The translations under genes were made by a program, and so were the position numbers. This document shows, one piece after another, positions 1 through 9,360 of a stretch of 64,000 nt of DNA; the first letter of the stretch is position 1; every line of letters starts with the position of its first letter. The notes beneath the pieces were generated by a model. That model saw only the letters and a list, made by a program, of their open reading frames with translations. It did no database searches and was not told the DNA's origin. The stretch is from Exiguobacterium algae (lineage in GTDB: Bacteria > Bacillota > Bacilli > Exiguobacteriales > Exiguobacteriaceae). The stretch spans positions 1 to 64,000 of the forward strand of contig NZ_JACSKZ010000006.1 in assembly GCF_018617875.1 (NCBI RefSeq), given 5' to 3'.

Positions 1-87
1 GTTCCCATGCCGAACACGGAAGTTAAGCGTCTCAGCGCCGAAAGTAGTTGGGGGATCTCCCCCTGTGAGGATAGGACGTTGCCAGGC
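1..87 (+). rRNA. 5S ribosomal RNA, 3' part (cut by window edge)
   Basis: The first ~87 bases match the 3' two thirds of a Bacillota 5S rRNA: the conserved CCGAACACGGAAGTTAAG block at 10-27, the helix region with GGGGGATCTCCCCC, and the closing strand ending in GCCAGGC. The 5' end lies outside the window. It implies that an rRNA operon, probably 16S-23S-5S, lies immediately to the left. A strong terminator follows at 98-128. Confidence 0.95.
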
Positions 88-97
88 AACAGCGAAG

Positions 98-128
98 ACG
101 ACCGAGCATAGCGCTCGGTCGTTTTTTT
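98..128 (+). terminator. rRNA operon terminator
   Basis: A perfect 10-bp stem (ACGACCGAGC / GCTCGGTCGT, loop ATAGC) is followed by seven T residues. It directly follows the 5S rRNA and so ends the rRNA operon. It lies just beyond the 3' end of the HIT gene, which reads towards it from the other strand. Confidence 0.9.
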
Positions 129-151
129 GTTCTTGAAATTCTACTATTGAT

Positions 152-529
152 TTATTCAGGACGTTTCAACCAATGTCGTAATCCCTTTCCAGCGTGCGGT
201 CCGTTCGTGTAACGTGGAATGACATGAAGATGTGCATGGGGAATGGTTTGGTTCGAAGCGGTTCCGACATTCCAACCGAGTGTATATCCGTCGGGGTGGA
301 ACCGTTCATCGAGATGTAATTTCGCAGCGTGGAGTAGTTCGTATGTATGCTGCCACTCTAAAGGAGTTAATTCGAACGTCGTCGCACGATGTTCTTTCGG
401 AACGATGACGCCCGAGCCGACGAGAACGTCCTGCTCATGATCATGCATGAGGAAATAACAAGAGTCATTCTCAGCAATGATTGTTTGATGTGGGTCACGC
501 ATGGGGTGGCAAAATGGACAATAGGTCAT
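152..529 (-). CDS. HIT family nucleotide hydrolase
   Basis: About 125 residues when started at the ATG at 529. I prefer this start because AAAGGAAG lies 10 nt upstream and the protein then begins MTYCPFC, the usual HIT start with a zinc-binding CxxC; an ATG at 553 would add eight residues. The catalytic histidine triad HAHLHVIPR is near the C-terminus. HIT proteins hydrolyse phosphoramidates or dinucleoside polyphosphates (Ap4A-like) in the cytoplasm; the substrate cannot be told from sequence. Monocistronic, convergent with the rRNA operon. The family call is secure; the exact activity is not. Confidence 0.88.
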   Translation of the reverse strand: MTYCPFCHPMRDPHQTIIAENDSCYFLMHDHEQDVLVGSGVIVPKEHRATTFELTPLEWQHTYELLHAAKLHLDERFHPDGYTLGWNVGTASNQTIPHAHLHVIPRYTNGPHAGKGLRHWLKRPE

Positions 530-624
530 GCTTCGTACACTTCCTTTCTCCATAACAGTGTATCAGAAAAGGTACTCAGACAAGGTTAAACCAGTTGATT
601 GACTAGGATTAAAGAGAAACCGTA

Positions 625-653
625 CACAAAAACACCGCTCACGAGGAGCGGTG
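625..653 (-). terminator. terminator overlapping the end of the Spo0M-like gene
   Basis: An 8-bp inverted repeat (CACCGCTC / GAGCGGTG, loop ACGAG) with a T-run on the minus strand. The stop codon of the Spo0M-like gene at 639 lies inside the hairpin. Confidence 0.7.
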
Positions 654-1421
654 ACTACGTAGTGTCTCTTGAATGCCGACACCGAGTTGTTCACGTTCAC
701 GTTCTAATTGGTCCCAGGTGAGGGAGCGATGTCGAAGCTCGACATCGTTTGCGATGGATTCAAGTGTACGTTGATGCTCTATGTTGTCCAGCCAATAATA
801 GATGTCGACACCGTCTTCATCGAGGCGCCAGAATGATTTTACCACCTCGAACTCATCTGCCCATTCACCGACTGGTCTGAAGCCATATTTTTCAACAAAC
901 GGGTACGGCCTTTCTTCTCCGAGTGGATCAATGACATTTCGGACGAACATTGGCTCGAGCCCGGCATGTTCCGTTGCTTCAAGCAGCCGTTTCAGTTCAG
1001 GCATCGGCTCCACTTCAATATGTTCGAGAACGTCGAACCAGACACGTTTCGTCTCATTGTCCCATAATGTAGCTTCCACACTGTAAGGTGCGCCTGCTGT
1101 AGAAGGGGCATACATGGTCAGTTCAAAAGAAAAGGGAATATCTTCTTTTTCACCCGGCTCCAGCGCGGCAGATAGTGGAATCGGCACTTCTTGAATGTCG
1201 GCTTCCCGATTAAACTCGTTCCCTTCAATCGTAATATCTTTAAATGTCGTCAAAAAGTTGAGTGTCAACTCTTGCAGACGGACGACATTCGTTGTTGGAT
1301 TCGAAACGTGTAGCGTACCCGTCACTTCTTGTTTTGGGATGAATGTCACCGGATCAAACGTGATCTCCGCTTCAATCTCTGAAAAGAACCATTTTTTAAA
1401 TCGATTTCCCCATTTTGACAT
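639..1421 (-). CDS. Spo0M-like arrestin-fold protein
   Basis: About 260 residues from the ATG at 1421 (protein begins MSKWGNRFKKWFF); an in-frame ATG at 1478 would add 19 residues that look like upstream sequence. The N-terminal half has the arrestin-like beta-sandwich pattern of the SpoOM family: an ITFDP..FIPKQEVTGTLHV strand pair, then PGEKEDIPFSFEL and SVEATLWDNE. The C-terminal half is acidic and helical. In Bacillus subtilis Spo0M is a soluble protein that affects sporulation control and cell physiology, but homologs occur in non-sporulating Bacilli, so a sporulation role here is unproven. Single gene with its own terminator. The length fits the roughly 258-residue family norm. Confidence 0.7.
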   Translation of the reverse strand: MSKWGNRFKKWFFSEIEAEITFDPVTFIPKQEVTGTLHVSNPTTNVVRLQELTLNFLTTFKDITIEGNEFNREADIQEVPIPLSAALEPGEKEDIPFSFELTMYAPSTAGAPYSVEATLWDNETKRVWFDVLEHIEVEPMPELKRLLEATEHAGLEPMFVRNVIDPLGEERPYPFVEKYGFRPVGEWADEFEVVKSFWRLDEDGVDIYYWLDNIEHQRTLESIANDVELRHRSLTWDQLEREREQLGVGIQETLRSHRSS

Positions 1422-1559
1422 GATGGTCGCGCCCCTTTTTCTAATAGATATGACTCCTTTATGTGTTCCCGATTCCAAAATACGAAAAACATGTAGAAAA
1501 AGGTTGCATTTTATAACTGTCTCGCTTATTATAGAGGATGTCGAAACAATTCAAACCAT

Positions 1560-1636
<77 letters not shown>

Positions 1637-1661
1637 ATTTTTATTTAATTTCATATGTCGT

Positions 1662-1738
<77 letters not shown>

Positions 1739-1845
1739 ATTTTTTAATGAGATAGCGAAACGATGGCGTTTCGTGTTTTTTTTTGCATAAAATGGAGTGT
1801 ACAATGAGTACGTATCGCTACAACCGATAAAAAGGAGAAACATTC

Positions 1846-2295
1846 ATGTATACATTGATAACCCATTCCGCGGCGGAGACGCAGGCGATGGCAGAGAAAC
1901 TTGCCACGCTCGTCGAAGCAGGAACGGTCATTACGCTAAACGGTGATCTCGGAGCCGGGAAGACGACATTCACCCAAGGATTCGCAAAAGGATTAGGGGT
2001 GACACGTAACGTCAACAGTCCGACGTTCACCATCATGAAGCAATACAAAGGTCGCCTCCCTCTCTACCATATGGATGTGTATCGTCTCGAGGACACGGGG
2101 GATGACATCGGACTAGAAGAGTATATAAACGGAGACGGGGTTGCCATCGTCGAATGGTCAAACTTAATCGAGTCCTCCCTACCGAATGAGCGATTGGCGA
2201 TTACAATCGAGCGGACTGGAGACGAGGAACGAAAAATCACACTCACACCGACCGGTACATCGTATGAACAACTCGTCAAGGAGGTGCTCGCATGA
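1846..2295 (+). CDS. tsaE: tRNA t6A biosynthesis ATPase TsaE
   Basis: 149 residues, the usual length for TsaE (YdiB). The P-loop GDLGAGKTTF is at about residues 35-44, followed by the SPTFTIMKQY switch region and an HMDVYRL motif. TsaE is the ATPase that supports TsaB-TsaD in transferring threonylcarbamoyl to A37 of ANN-decoding tRNAs. An AAAAAGGAG ribosome site sits upstream. It overlaps tsaB by 4 nt and heads the operon tsaE-tsaB-rimI-tsaD. Confidence 0.96.
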   Translation: MYTLITHSAAETQAMAEKLATLVEAGTVITLNGDLGAGKTTFTQGFAKGLGVTRNVNSPTFTIMKQYKGRLPLYHMDVYRLEDTGDDIGLEEYINGDGVAIVEWSNLIESSLPNERLAITIERTGDEERKITLTPTGTSYEQLVKEVLA

Positions 2296-2948
2296 AACAA
2301 TTGATGATTGATACGGCAACGACACGTTTATCTGTCGCATTAAGTGAGGCTGGAGAAATTCAAGCCGAAGCGACGGTCATGGTGTCAAAAAACCATGCAG
2401 TGACCCTTATGCCGATGATCGAGCAATTGATGACAGCCGTTAAATGGACGCCGAATATGCTGGAGCGGATCATCGTCACGACAGGACCAGGCTCTTATAC
2501 GGGGATCCGGATCGGGGTGACAACGGCTAAAACACTTGCCTACACGCTCCGTATTCCACTCATAGGAGTCTCTGCCCTTCAATTGATGGCGGCGGCACCG
2601 AATTCAGATTTGCCCGTCGTCGCACTGATCGACGCCCGTCGTGGCAATGCCTATATCGGACATTATCAGAAGAATAAAGCAGTCACACCGGATATTCACG
2701 CTTCTGTATCCGATTGGCTCAAAGTGAACGGACAAGCGCGTTTCATGGTAGTAGGTGATGTCGAACCGTTTCGTGACACGTTGGCTGACTATGATTACGT
2801 CGAGGCACCGGCCGCGCACAGCTATGGCCGCGCCAGTGATTTAGTTCTGTTTGCCGATGAAACAACGGACGTGCACGCTTTTGAACCGGAGTACCTTCGT
2901 TTGGCGGAAGCAGAAGCGAAATGGTTAGAGGGACAAAACAATGGCTGA
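2292..2948 (+). CDS. tsaB: tRNA t6A biosynthesis protein TsaB
   Basis: 218 residues. It begins MLIDTATT-like (MKQLMIDTATTRLSVAL), the ASKHA-fold phosphate-binding start of TsaB, and carries TTGPGSYTGIRIG, the family signature. TsaB is a degraded paralog of TsaD that forms the TsaB-TsaD heterodimer needed for t6A37 formation. It overlaps tsaE upstream by 4 nt and rimI downstream by 8 nt, so translation is probably coupled. Confidence 0.96.
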   Translation: MKQLMIDTATTRLSVALSEAGEIQAEATVMVSKNHAVTLMPMIEQLMTAVKWTPNMLERIIVTTGPGSYTGIRIGVTTAKTLAYTLRIPLIGVSALQLMAAAPNSDLPVVALIDARRGNAYIGHYQKNKAVTPDIHASVSDWLKVNGQARFMVVGDVEPFRDTLADYDYVEAPAAHSYGRASDLVLFADETTDVHAFEPEYLRLAEAEAKWLEGQNNG

Positions 2949-3402
2949 CGTCACAATTCGCCGGATGACGTGGCTCGACGTGGAAGAAGTCGCGAAAGTC
3001 GAGGCGGCCTCTTTCTCCATTCCGTGGACGAAAGAGGCATTTATGAACGAGATGCTTCGAAATGATCAAGCGGTCTATTTCGTCGCCGTCCATGAAAAAC
3101 GGGTCATCGGATTCGTCGGGGTTTGGAAAATCGTCGACGAAGGACACATCACGAATATTGCTGTCTTGCCCGAGTATCGGGGACAAGGGATCGGTCAAAA
3201 ATTGTTAGCCCAACTCGTCGCTTATGCGCGGGAGAAGGACTTAGTCGGATTGACGCTTGAAGTCCGCGTTTCAAACGTCGGGGCGCAGAAGTTATATGAA
3301 CAATTCGGTTTTCAACAAGCGGGTCGAAGAAAACGCTATTATCAAGATAATAATGAAGATGCCTTTATTTATTGGGTCAAGTTAGGAAGTGAATCAGAAT
3401 GA
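2941..3402 (+). CDS. rimI: ribosomal protein alanine N-acetyltransferase RimI
   Basis: 153 residues, a complete GNAT domain. The acetyl-CoA pyrophosphate loop is visible as [11 protein letters not shown], preceded by the beta4 strand [26 protein letters not shown] is the typical RimI C-terminal motif. RimI acetylates the N-terminal alanine of ribosomal protein S18; in Bacilli the gene routinely sits between tsaB and tsaD, as here. It overlaps tsaD by 4 nt. Confidence 0.92.
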   Translation: MADVTIRRMTWLDVEEVAKVEAASFSIPWTKEAFMNEMLRNDQAVYFVAVHEKRVIGFVGVWKIVDEGHITNIAVLPEYRGQGIGQKLLAQLVAYAREKDLVGLTLEVRVSNVGAQKLYEQFGFQQAGRRKRYYQDNNEDAFIYWVKLGSESE

Positions 3403-4421
3403 ACACATCACTCATCCTTGCGATTGAGTCGAGTTGTGATGAGACGTCGGTTGCCATCGTTCGTGATGGAAAAACCCTCTTGTCTAACGTCGTCTCGTCG
3501 CAAATCGAGAGTCATAAACGTTTTGGCGGGGTCGTGCCGGAGGTGGCGTCTCGCCATCACGTCGAGCGGATCACATACGTCATCGATGATGCGCTCAGTG
3601 AAGCAGGCGTGACGATGGAGGAGATCGATGCGGTCGCGGCCACGCAAGGACCCGGTCTTGTCGGAGCGCTTCTTGTCGGGATTAGTGCGGCCAAAGCACT
3701 CGCTTTTGCGCATCAATTGCCGCTCATCGGTGTCCACCATATCGCTGGTCACATTTACGCGAATGAATTGGTGGAAGAAATGGAATTCCCACTCGTCTGT
3801 CTCGTCGTCTCAGGAGGGCATACAGAGCTCGTCTATATGCCGGAGCATGGGACGTTTGAAGTCATCGGTGAGACACGTGACGACGCAGCAGGTGAGGCCT
3901 ATGACAAAGTGGCGCGTACGCTCAAGCTCCCTTATCCAGGTGGTCCTGCAATCGACCGGTTGGCGGCTTCCGGGGAAGACACGTACAACTTCCCGCGTGT
4001 ACGTCTCGAGCCGGGCAGCTTTGACTTCAGCTTCAGTGGTTTGAAGTCATCGGTCATCAATGCGGTCCATAATGCCGAACAGCGTGGTGAAATCGTAGTG
4101 CCGGAGAACCTGGCGGCAAGCTTCCAAGCAAGTGTCGTCGAAGTGCTCGTGGAAAAAGCGATCCGCGCGGTGAAAGAAAAAGGAGCGAAGCAACTCCTCG
4201 TTGCCGGTGGGGTTGCGGCGAACCGTGGCCTGCGTGCGGCGTTGGCGGAAGCGACCGAACGGGAAGGAATCCGTCTTGTGATTCCGCCGCTGGATTTGTG
4301 CGGCGACAATGCCGGGATGATCGGAGTAGCGGCACATCATGCGTATATGCGAGGGAAGCGCGATACGCTAGCGATGAACGCGGTTCCTGGGTTATCCTTA
4401 GAAGAGAGCATGTCAGTCTAG
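3399..4421 (+). CDS. tsaD: tRNA N6-threonylcarbamoyltransferase TsaD
   Basis: 340 residues, full length. It begins [16 protein letters not shown] and carries the metal-binding HHIAGH motif at about residues 113-118, the glycine-rich [11 protein letters not shown], and [10 protein letters not shown] near the C-terminus. TsaD transfers the threonylcarbamoyl group from threonylcarbamoyl-AMP to A37 of tRNAs reading ANN codons. Last of the four overlapping t6A/rimI genes; the membrane protein gene starts 14 nt downstream and is probably cotranscribed. Confidence 0.98.
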   Translation: MNTSLILAIESSCDETSVAIVRDGKTLLSNVVSSQIESHKRFGGVVPEVASRHHVERITYVIDDALSEAGVTMEEIDAVAATQGPGLVGALLVGISAAKALAFAHQLPLIGVHHIAGHIYANELVEEMEFPLVCLVVSGGHTELVYMPEHGTFEVIGETRDDAAGEAYDKVARTLKLPYPGGPAIDRLAASGEDTYNFPRVRLEPGSFDFSFSGLKSSVINAVHNAEQRGEIVVPENLAASFQASVVEVLVEKAIRAVKEKGAKQLLVAGGVAANRGLRAALAEATEREGIRLVIPPLDLCGDNAGMIGVAAHHAYMRGKRDTLAMNAVPGLSLEESMSV

Positions 4422-4435
4422 GGGGAAACAGAGAA

Positions 4436-5002
4436 ATGATGAAACGCATCATAATTGGGGGACTCGTCGTCCTGCTCGTCATCGCGACATTTTTACAAGT
4501 ACGTGAAATCATCCGTGCCTATACTATCGCCTATCAAGAAGAAATCGTCCCGGAAGAGACACGCGTGAAATCACTCACTGGGGAAGAGTCGCTTGAAGGA
4601 ATCGGTCGCGTGACAGGTGAAAACACCCTCGTCGAGTCTTTATATGGCTATCGAAACGTGGTCGACCAGGAAACGAAGAGTGTCATTGTCGTCGACCGGA
4701 ACCTTGGAGTACAGCCGAAGGCGAGCGACGCCTATTACGAGATTGAGTCGGGACGGGAAGCAACAGAAGAGGAAGCAGCGAAGTTTGACGACCTCGTCGA
4801 AGAACTCGATACGCAGCAACTGTTCGCTCAAGTCATTTCGACACATGAAGCACGTTATGTGACGAACCGGGAAGAACCGCTCACGTTCTATAAGGTGTTC
4901 GTCCGGGACGTGGATACGAACGAATATGTCTTCTTTATCACGGAAGACGGCATTAAACTTGATTTTCACCGTATCGGATTCCAACCGCTACGATACTTTT
5001 AA
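4436..5002 (+). CDS. single-pass membrane protein of unknown function
   Basis: About 188 residues from the first of two adjacent ATGs (4436 or 4439), behind TAGGGGGAAAC. Residues 3-20 form one hydrophobic segment (RIIIGGLVVLLVIATFLQV) with basic residues before it, so the bulk of the protein is probably outside the membrane. The rest is acidic and mixed alpha/beta, with no motif I recognise. It lies 14 nt after tsaD and before a terminator, so it is likely the last gene of the t6A operon, but nothing links it to tRNA modification. Confidence 0.7.
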   Translation: MMKRIIIGGLVVLLVIATFLQVREIIRAYTIAYQEEIVPEETRVKSLTGEESLEGIGRVTGENTLVESLYGYRNVVDQETKSVIVVDRNLGVQPKASDAYYEIESGREATEEEAAKFDDLVEELDTQQLFAQVISTHEARYVTNREEPLTFYKVFVRDVDTNEYVFFITEDGIKLDFHRIGFQPLRYF

Positions 5003-5010
5003 TATGAAGA

Positions 5011-5044
5011 GAGGCCAGCGTATTAAAACGCTGACCTCTTTTTT
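5011..5044. terminator. terminator between convergent genes
   Basis: A 10-bp near-perfect stem (GAGGCCAGCG / CGCTGACCTC, loop TATTAAAA) with T residues after it on the plus strand. It ends the tsa operon; on the minus strand the one mismatch becomes a G-U pair, so it may also serve the convergent oxidoreductase. Confidence 0.8.
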
Positions 5045-6027
5045 CATGCCTTCAAGTTGGCAACGATTTTCCCGACGACGTGTCGGTCTGAGAGTTCGAC
5101 CAACTTCTTCGGGATATCCGCAAATGGAATTGTCTCTTGAATCATCGGTTGAATCTCACCCGCTGCAAGCAGTTCGAGCATGTGCGTACCGATGCGGACG
5201 ATGTTTGCTTCGCTCACACGGTCTTGTTGATGATGAATCGCATTGAGTGCGACCTCATGGTAGGAGATGACACGTGTGAAAGGTTTGATGACACTCATGT
5301 CAGGGGCTCCTGCGATATGGGCGATGTGTCCGTTGTAGGCGATGACTTGGAGGGAAGCGGTCGCCGTCTCACGACCGACGGGATCGATGACGGCATTGAC
5401 ACCGTGACCGCTCGTCAATTCCATCACTCGTTGTTGCCAGTCTTCCGTATTGTAGTCGATCGCTTCGTCCGCTCCGAGCTGTTTGACCCAGTCATGGTTA
5501 CGCGCTGAAGCGGTCGTGATGACGCTTTTCCCGAGATACTTCGCAAGTTGAATGGCAAAGCCACCGACACCGCCGGCACCAGCATGAATGAGGATTGTAT
5601 CAATCGCATTCATCGGAAGTTTTTCAAAAATGGCTTGATACGCCGTGAATCCAGCTGTCGGTAAAGCGACCGCATCAGCGAACGAGATCGATTCCGGAAT
5701 CGGTACGACCATGTGCGCCTTTGCACGAGTGAACTCGGCGAAACCACCCCATTCATTCCAGTTGCTGTGATAGAGGACGCGGTCACCGACTTGTACATTC
5801 GTCACGTCATCCGCGACAGCGGCAATCGTACCCGCGACATCGAGCCCGAGGACGTGAGGGTATGACCATTCGGGTTTGCCGTTGGTTGCCGTTTTATAGT
5901 CGACCGGGTTGAGCCCCGCATATTCTCCCCCAATCAATACCTCGCCGGAACGAAGTAATGGTGCATCGACCTCCTCGATTTGCATCGTCTGCCATGTGTT
6001 CGGTTCATGTAGTAATAAAGCTTTCAT
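5044..6027 (-). CDS. zinc-free MDR family NAD(P)H-dependent oxidoreductase
   Basis: 327 residues. N-terminal GroES-like domain (GLNPVDYKTATNG, LGLDVAGTIAAV, VGDRVLYH) and Rossmann domain with GAGGVGGFAIQLAKYLG at about residues 150-166. The cysteines and histidines that bind zinc in alcohol dehydrogenases are absent, so it belongs with quinone oxidoreductase-like MDR enzymes. Substrate unknown; reduction of quinones or enones is typical. It is divergent from a LysR regulator (6141), a common arrangement for regulator and target, so that LysR may control it. Confidence 0.85.
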   Translation of the reverse strand: MKALLLHEPNTWQTMQIEEVDAPLLRSGEVLIGGEYAGLNPVDYKTATNGKPEWSYPHVLGLDVAGTIAAVADDVTNVQVGDRVLYHSNWNEWGGFAEFTRAKAHMVVPIPESISFADAVALPTAGFTAYQAIFEKLPMNAIDTILIHAGAGGVGGFAIQLAKYLGKSVITTASARNHDWVKQLGADEAIDYNTEDWQQRVMELTSGHGVNAVIDPVGRETATASLQVIAYNGHIAHIAGAPDMSVIKPFTRVISYHEVALNAIHHQQDRVSEANIVRIGTHMLELLAAGEIQPMIQETIPFADIPKKLVELSDRHVVGKIVANLKA

Positions 6028-6140
6028 CTAACAGCCACTCCTTATAAAATTATTTATCGATATATCCTTTAAACGTTATTTGTCTTATGATTTACTCCCT
6101 TTTATACTGAAGATAATGAATACAAAAGGAGTTTACACAG

Positions 6141-7004
6141 ATGATTGATTTTGAATGGTATCGCAGCTTTATACACGTGTACCAACAACGTTCCGTATCG
6201 GCAGCGGCGCGTGTCCGCTTTTTGACCCAACCGGCTGTTAGCCAACATATCGCCGCACTCGAAGCAGAACTCGAAACGTCCCTCTTCACAAGGGCACCAC
6301 GTCAGATGATTCCGACAGACGCAGGGAAGGAGTTGTACACACAAGTGGTCGGCTTGATCGACCGTCTCGAGGAACTATCGCTTGAGGTGAAATATGTCTC
6401 AGGGGAGCAACCGCGTCCTGTCCTCAAGTTCGGTGGACCGACCGAGTTCGTCACACATGAGATTATACCCGCTTTGCCGCTTGATGCTGCACAGTACATC
6501 GCAGATTTCGGGATGACAGCAGATTTAATTAAACGCTTAGCGGACGGTGAGCTCGACTTCGTCATCGCGACGAAGCGGATGGATGAGCCAGGGATCCAAT
6601 ACGTCCCGATTGCCGACGAATCGTTTTTGTTAGTAGCACCGAACGATTGGGAAATCCCAACCGACGAGTTAAAAGATTGGATGGATCGTCAGCCGTGGAT
6701 CAGTTACGGATTGGAGCTTCCCATCATCCGTCGATACTATCAGACACAGTTCGGGGAACGCCCAGACATCCGTCCGGAGATGATCTTACCAAACGTCGAC
6801 GCGATCCTTGCGGCAATCGAATCGAAGTGCGGCATCAGTATCTTACCGAACTATTTGATTCGACATGCACTCGAGCGAGGAAGCGTTCAAATCGTAGCAC
6901 CGGAGCGTTTTGCGACGAACGTCATTTATCTCGCGCATCGGACAGAGTCGAAGCATGACCCCGTCATCAACCAAGTCATCCAAGCGTTGCAGGATGCAAA
7001 ATGA
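6141..7004 (+). CDS. LysR family transcriptional regulator
   Basis: 287 residues. The N-terminal winged helix contains RSVSAAARVRFLTQPAVSQH at about residues 17-36, the classic LysR HTH, followed by the linker helix and a periplasmic-binding-like effector domain. It is divergent from the MDR oxidoreductase with 113 nt between the starts, and the gap contains the short palindrome TATCGATA. Inference: it autoregulates and controls the oxidoreductase. Effector unknown. Preceded by AAAGGAG. Confidence 0.92.
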   Translation: MIDFEWYRSFIHVYQQRSVSAAARVRFLTQPAVSQHIAALEAELETSLFTRAPRQMIPTDAGKELYTQVVGLIDRLEELSLEVKYVSGEQPRPVLKFGGPTEFVTHEIIPALPLDAAQYIADFGMTADLIKRLADGELDFVIATKRMDEPGIQYVPIADESFLLVAPNDWEIPTDELKDWMDRQPWISYGLELPIIRRYYQTQFGERPDIRPEMILPNVDAILAAIESKCGISILPNYLIRHALERGSVQIVAPERFATNVIYLAHRTESKHDPVINQVIQALQDAK

Positions 7005-7030
7005 AGTAGGACCCATGAGGGCCCTACTTT

Positions 7031-8194
7031 TTATAATGCATTTTTTAGGATTGTTGCTACGTCTTGTTGACGGAGCGGGACGTACTGACCGATCTGTTCG
7101 GCGACCATTGCCCGTTCTGCCATCAATTCGAGATGTGTGGCGTCAATTTCATAATCACTGAGACGTGACGGTGCGCCGATTGATGTCCAGAAGTCTTGTA
7201 ACGCCTGAACCGTCTCCTTGACGAGCACGTCATCCGACTTGCCATTCACGTCAATACCGAAGACGCGTTCACCGAGTTGAATAATGCGCTCGGGACGTGT
7301 CTTCCCAACATAGCGAAGCCATTCCGGGAAGAGAATCGCAAGTCCGCCACCGTGTGGGATATCGTAGACGGCAGAGACCGCGTGTTCAATCATATGAGTC
7401 GCCCAGTCCGTCTTCACGCCCATCGATAATGTCCCGTTTAAGGCAAACGTTCCGTTCAACAACATCGTTTCCCGTGCGTCGAAATCATTCAAATTTTCGA
7501 CGAGGCGAGGTGCCGTTTCCATCATGGTCCGTAAAATCGATTCCCCGAACCGTTCTTGGAGTAGGGCGTTCTCTGAAGCGTGGAAATATTGTTCGAAGAC
7601 GTGCGACATGATATCGACGATTCCGTATACGGTTTGGTTCGCCGGTACACTCAACGTATAGGTCGGGTCGAGTACGCTGAATTTCGGATAAGTGAGGGGC
7701 GAGCCGAACGAGCGCTTATCTTGCGCCTCCCAGTTTGTGATGACGGCGCCACCGTTCATTTCCGATCCCGTTGCCGCTAATGTCAAGACTGTCCCAATCG
7801 GTAATGCATCTGTGACGGGGACTTGTCGTGTCACGATGTCCCACGGATTCCCGTCATATTTTGCACCGGCTGCGATTCCTTTCGCGCAGTCGATGACGCT
7901 ACCTCCACCGACAGCTAGGATGAGGTCGATTTGATGTTCATGGACTAAGTCGATCCCTGTTTGAACTGTCGTTAGACGCGGATTTGGTTCGACACCAGAA
8001 AGTTCGACGACGGTTACGTTCATGTCGGCTAATAGAGCGGTTACTTCTTCATAAAGACCGTTCGCTTTGATGCTCCCTCCACCGTATAAGAGAAGGACGC
8101 GGTCCCCGTATCGTGGGATTTCGGTGCGGAGTGATTCAAGTTGTCCTTTTCCGAATAAGAGTTTGGTCGGGTTGTGATATTGAAAACGTTCCAT
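7031..8194 (-). CDS. iron-containing (group III) alcohol dehydrogenase
   Basis: 387 residues, the length of YugJ/BdhA-type butanol dehydrogenases. It begins MERFQYHNPTKLLFGKGQ, carries the NAD-binding GGGSVIDCAKGIA at about residues 95-107, and metal ligands in the C-terminal domain including MIEHAVSAVYDIPHGGGLA. It reduces aldehydes to alcohols, or the reverse, with NAD(P)H. It lies 3 nt after a monooxygenase-like gene on the same strand, so the two form a pair. Substrate not predictable. Confidence 0.93.
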   Translation of the reverse strand: MERFQYHNPTKLLFGKGQLESLRTEIPRYGDRVLLLYGGGSIKANGLYEEVTALLADMNVTVVELSGVEPNPRLTTVQTGIDLVHEHQIDLILAVGGGSVIDCAKGIAAGAKYDGNPWDIVTRQVPVTDALPIGTVLTLAATGSEMNGGAVITNWEAQDKRSFGSPLTYPKFSVLDPTYTLSVPANQTVYGIVDIMSHVFEQYFHASENALLQERFGESILRTMMETAPRLVENLNDFDARETMLLNGTFALNGTLSMGVKTDWATHMIEHAVSAVYDIPHGGGLAILFPEWLRYVGKTRPERIIQLGERVFGIDVNGKSDDVLVKETVQALQDFWTSIGAPSRLSDYEIDATHLELMAERAMVAEQIGQYVPLRQQDVATILKNAL

Positions 8195-8197
8195 TGA

Positions 8198-8497
8198 TTA
8201 GTCAACCTCCTTGATTTCTTCTAAAAATTGAACGTCGCGACTAGCGAGAAGTGCCTCTGCTTCTTTGCGATACGTTTGATAGTGGGGTGAGGCGATATGC
8301 GCATCGAGTGCCTCCTTGTCGTCCCACTTTTCATAAAAGACGAACGCGTCCGGGTTGCCTTCAACACGATGTAGCGTATAGAAGACACAACCTGCCTCTG
8401 CGCGTGATGGAGTGACGACTTGACGTAAGTGTGTCTCGAGCGCGGACCCGAGACCAGGCTTCGCTTGAATCTGGGCTAAGATGGTAATCATCTTCAT
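8198..8497 (-). CDS. ABM domain (YgiN-like) small monooxygenase family protein
   Basis: 99 residues, a single antibiotic-biosynthesis-monooxygenase (dimeric alpha/beta barrel) domain: ITILAQIQAKPGLG..L, then EAGCVFYTLHRVEGNPDAF, FVFYEKWDDKEALDAH and SPHY. Small ABM proteins such as YgiN can oxidise quinols without cofactor, but most are uncharacterised. It precedes the iron alcohol dehydrogenase by 3 nt, so the two are cotranscribed; this suggests a joint role in handling carbonyl or quinone compounds (inference). GAGGA lies just upstream of its ATG. Confidence 0.87.
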   Translation of the reverse strand: MKMITILAQIQAKPGLGSALETHLRQVVTPSRAEAGCVFYTLHRVEGNPDAFVFYEKWDDKEALDAHIASPHYQTYRKEAEALLASRDVQFLEEIKEVD

Positions 8498-8510
8498 TCC
8501 TCCTCATCTA

Positions 8511-8540
8511 TAAAACCCGCCTGTTCGAGAACAGGCGGGT
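8511..8540 (-). terminator. terminator of the DJ-1 family gene
   Basis: An 11-bp perfect stem (ACCCGCCTGTT / AACAGGCGGGT) with TTTT following on the minus strand. It separates the DJ-1 gene from the ABM-alcohol dehydrogenase pair. Confidence 0.85.
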
Positions 8541-8577
8541 CGTCCTCTTTCATCGATTGGCAACGAGAAAGAATCGA

Positions 8578-9240
8578 TTAGTTTAACGTGTTGATGACGG
8601 CTTTTGCGACAGCAACGGTCGATTGTGGATTTTGGCCTGTTACCAAGTTTCCATCGACTTGAACGTTTTCTGTGAAGTTGTCTGCGAGCACGATGTTCGC
8701 ACCGAGTTCACGAAGACGCGTTTCAAGTAGGAACGGCATGTAGATATCAAGACCTGTCGCACGTTCTTCTTCATCCGTGAACGTCGCAATCGTTTTACCG
8801 TTCACGAGTGGTGTGCCGTCAGACAATGTCGCACCGACAAGACCAGCGGGACCGTGGCAGACGGCAGCGACCGTTTTGTCTGCTTCAAATAGTGAACGGA
8901 TAGCAACATTCAACGCTTCGCTTTGTGGAAGGTCGAACATCGTTCCGTGACCACCTGGCATGAAGATGGCATCGAATTGGTCGAAGTTTGTGATCGTCTT
9001 CAAATCGATTGTGTCTTCGAGAAGGGGAGCCGTCGCTTGAATGTCAGCAGGTACTTCTCCTTCTAAACTGCGTGCGTCGATTGGAGATTGACCACCGTTC
9101 GGGCTAGCGACCGTGATGTCATATCCTTGTTGTTTGAATTCGACGTATGCCTCACCAAACTCGGATAACCAAAGTCCAGTCGCGTGACCTTCCTTCATTT
9201 CTTTTGCGTTCGTCACGACCATTAATACACGTTTACTCAT
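8578..9240 (-). CDS. DJ-1/PfpI family protein, Hsp31-like class
   Basis: 220 residues. The nucleophile elbow AAVCHGPAGLVG (Cys at about residue 128) is preceded by FMPGGHGTMFDLP, which supplies the glutamate/histidine side of the active site. The length and the MEEGHATGLWLSEF-like N-terminus (residues 16-29) match class I glutamine amidotransferase-like chaperone/glyoxalase proteins (Hsp31, YraA relatives). Likely role: methylglyoxal detoxification or protein repair under carbonyl stress; the neighbouring dehydrogenases fit that. The specific activity is not proved by sequence. Confidence 0.88.
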   Translation of the reverse strand: MSKRVLMVVTNAKEMKEGHATGLWLSEFGEAYVEFKQQGYDITVASPNGGQSPIDARSLEGEVPADIQATAPLLEDTIDLKTITNFDQFDAIFMPGGHGTMFDLPQSEALNVAIRSLFEADKTVAAVCHGPAGLVGATLSDGTPLVNGKTIATFTDEEERATGLDIYMPFLLETRLRELGANIVLADNFTENVQVDGNLVTGQNPQSTVAVAKAVINTLN

Positions 9241-9360
9241 CTGTCATTCCTCCTAAGAAATAATCCGTTGTTTCGGTATGTGACTAGAATAACGCGCACT
9301 TTAACGAAAAACAAATTAAGAAAAAACACCTTATCTATAAATAAATTTATACATAAATGA

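Noticed and set aside
6028-6140. LysR binding site at TATCGATA
   Set aside because: An 8-bp palindrome in an AT-rich gap is too weak; a clear T-N11-A box with extended symmetry was not seen.
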